The notes below the pieces were generated by a model. It saw nothing but the letters and a program-made list of their open reading frames with translations. It made no database searches and had not been told where the DNA came from. From an uncultured Deinococcales bacterium (GTDB lineage Bacteria > Deinococcota > Deinococci > Deinococcales > Trueperaceae), in the NCBI GenBank assembly GCA_937934635.1, contig CALGZD010000271.1:1-6471 (forward strand): 6,471 nucleotides of DNA, in the 5' to 3' direction. A program made the position numbers and the translations under genes. Positions 5,383 to 6,471 of the stretch are shown piece by piece (the first letter of the stretch is position 1; each line of letters opens with the position of its first letter).

Positions 5383-6471
5383 ATGATTAAAACTATGACT
5401 GAGTTGCCACAATCTGGGTCGCCTCAATCTGGTCAGTCTGCACGTCAGGTGCTGAACAGGATATCGACACAAACGGCTGAAGAGCTTTTTATTACCCATA
5501 AAAGGCTGGCTAGACGCTTTACTTGGCATCGTAAACTCTTTGTAGCAAGTAGAGTTGCTCTAGTGGTTGCTGTTATCGGTGTACTCCTGTATATACTTTT
5601 TGCCCATCGCTTGCTTTTACAATGTAGCCCTTTAGTTTTTTTACTCGCTTTGTTGCTACCCACTAAAGGTGGGCGAGAGCGTGCGCTCGAGCACATCGAT
5701 ACAGATATTGGACTTAGTTACCGTACAGCTCTTGAATATGAAGAAACTCAAAAAGAGTCTGATAGCTTAGATTTTGATAATCAGGCATCTAATCAAGAGA
5801 TTGATTTTTCCGAACTGCTTCTAAAACGTGCGGGTTACCGCATTCGAAATCTTGAAATGCCAGATTTACAACCGTGGTGGCTGCCGATGTTAGTCACAAC
5901 GCTTGTCTTAAGTTTAGTACCTTTTTTTGTCGATGCAACGCCATTGAGTTTGGCAGGGCGTGGACTGTTTGGCAACAACGCTTCACAGAATGCTGCAAAT
6001 CAACCTTTGCCAAATCAGCCAAATCAAGAAGCTGTAGAAGAACAGCTTGCTGCTACGGAAGATCAAGACTTTGACGAGTTAGCTGAGGAAGATGCTGGCG
6101 AGGTAGATGCTCAAGAAGAAAATGATGCTGACCTCGAAAATAGCTTGGAAGATAATGCTGCCCAGCCAGATAGCAATGTGAGTGAGGCTGAAGGTGAAAC
6201 CCTGTCACGCTTTTTGGAAAACCTGAAGGAAAAGGAACAGGTTGAAGAGGAAGAAGAGATTGAGCAGGCAGGGCAAAATCGTCAAGGAGAACAAAGTGCA
6301 GAAGACGGCACACCAGATAGCGAAGCTGAGCAAGCAGAAGAATCTGCCCAAGATCGAAATGGCGAGCAGGGTGAGCAACGTGGGCAAGCACAAGATGGTT
6401 CTCAAGCTAGTGAGGAACAGGCTGATAACGAATCTGAAGGAGAGCAATCAGAGCAAGGTTCTGAAGAAGGG
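5383..6471 (+). CDS. Membrane protein with long acidic low-complexity tail (3' end missing)
   Basis: I do not recognise this protein with confidence. The frame is open from 5308 to the window edge with no stop; 363 codons are seen from ATG 5383, and ATG 5395 is an alternative start. Neither has a clear Shine-Dalgarno. A polar N-terminus with a basic stretch (HKRLARRF, 39-46) precedes two hydrophobic segments (about 58-74 and 77-93) separated by a short turn. Then comes 'GRERALEHIDTDIGLSYRTALEYE' in two parts: R98-D106 and T107-E120; its D..GL..R..TALE pattern recalls DUF4175-like and MoxR-linked membrane proteins, from memory only. A third segment lies at 165-183. From about 207 the chain is rich in Glu, Asp, Gln, Ser and Gly, with one hydrophobic island 'TLSRFLENLKEK' (273-284). 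Probably an anchored protein with a disordered acidic region, possibly continuing into another domain. It is divergent from the ABC operon. Confidence 0.8.
   Translation, partial: MIKTMTELPQSGSPQSGQSARQVLNRISTQTAEELFITHKRLARRFTWHRKLFVASRVALVVAVIGVLLYILFAHRLLLQCSPLVFLLALLLPTKGGRERALEHIDTDIGLSYRTALEYEETQKESDSLDFDNQASNQEIDFSELLLKRAGYRIRNLEMPDLQPWWLPMLVTTLVLSLVPFFVDATPLSLAGRGLFGNNASQNAANQPLPNQPNQEAVEEQLAATEDQDFDELAEEDAGEVDAQEENDADLENSLEDNAAQPDSNVSEAEGETLSRFLENLKEKEQVEEEEEIEQAGQNRQGEQSAEDGTPDSEAEQAEESAQDRNGEQGEQRGQAQDGSQASEEQADNESEGEQSEQGSEEG

Noticed and set aside
5445..5696. Minus-strand 83-codon open frame
   Set aside because: It is antisense to the start of the acidic membrane protein, whose hydrophobic segments and long open frame are better supported.
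6053..6447. Two minus-strand open frames rich in Leu/Phe opposite the acidic tail
   Set aside because: Antisense of Glu/Gln codons gives Leu/Phe-rich frames; they mirror the tail composition and have no supporting motifs or ribosome binding site.

Overview
The window is a bacterial chromosomal segment, moderately AT-rich, with five complete genes and one gene cut by the right edge. Nothing in it fixes the organism. Gene density, GAGGG/AGGAG ribosome binding sites, an intrinsic terminator and a perfect TATAAT box are ordinary bacterial features. A faint resemblance of the last protein to membrane proteins of Deinococcus-type bacteria is recalled from memory and is too weak to assign a phylum.

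Left part (plus strand): a stand-alone ATP-grasp ligase of the cyanophycin-synthetase/RimK-like type (31-990) is followed, after an 86-bp gap holding five 11-bp tandem repeats, by a full-length MgtE magnesium channel/transporter (1077-2378). A 132-bp gap with a second, unrelated repeat family separates mgtE from the convergent gene beyond it.

Middle (minus strand): an ABC-2 type exporter operon runs right to left. The ATPase (3899-4948) and permease (3117-3899) overlap in a TAATG junction and share the same GTGAGGG Shine-Dalgarno sequence. An AT-rich hairpin and then a convincing intrinsic terminator follow. Beyond the terminator, on the same strand, lies a single-domain CheY-like receiver protein (2511-2939) with all phosphotransfer residues but no output domain and no kinase nearby.

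Right part: a 434-bp divergent intergenic region holds a probable promoter for the ABC operon, a leader of about 140 nt with three copies of a 12-bp repeat, a perfect hairpin, and three 11-bp repeats bracketed by inverted arms. To its right starts a plus-strand membrane protein with a very long acidic, Gln/Ser-rich low-complexity tail. It stays open to the window end (363 codons seen) and is easily missed because it has no stop codon here.

The most unusual signal is not a gene. Four separate non-coding positions each carry their own short tandem repeat family (units of about 11, 25, 13-16 and 11 bp), and the two 11-bp arrays stand directly in front of genes. The genes themselves belong to known families; no defence system, mobile element, CRISPR array or RNA gene was seen.
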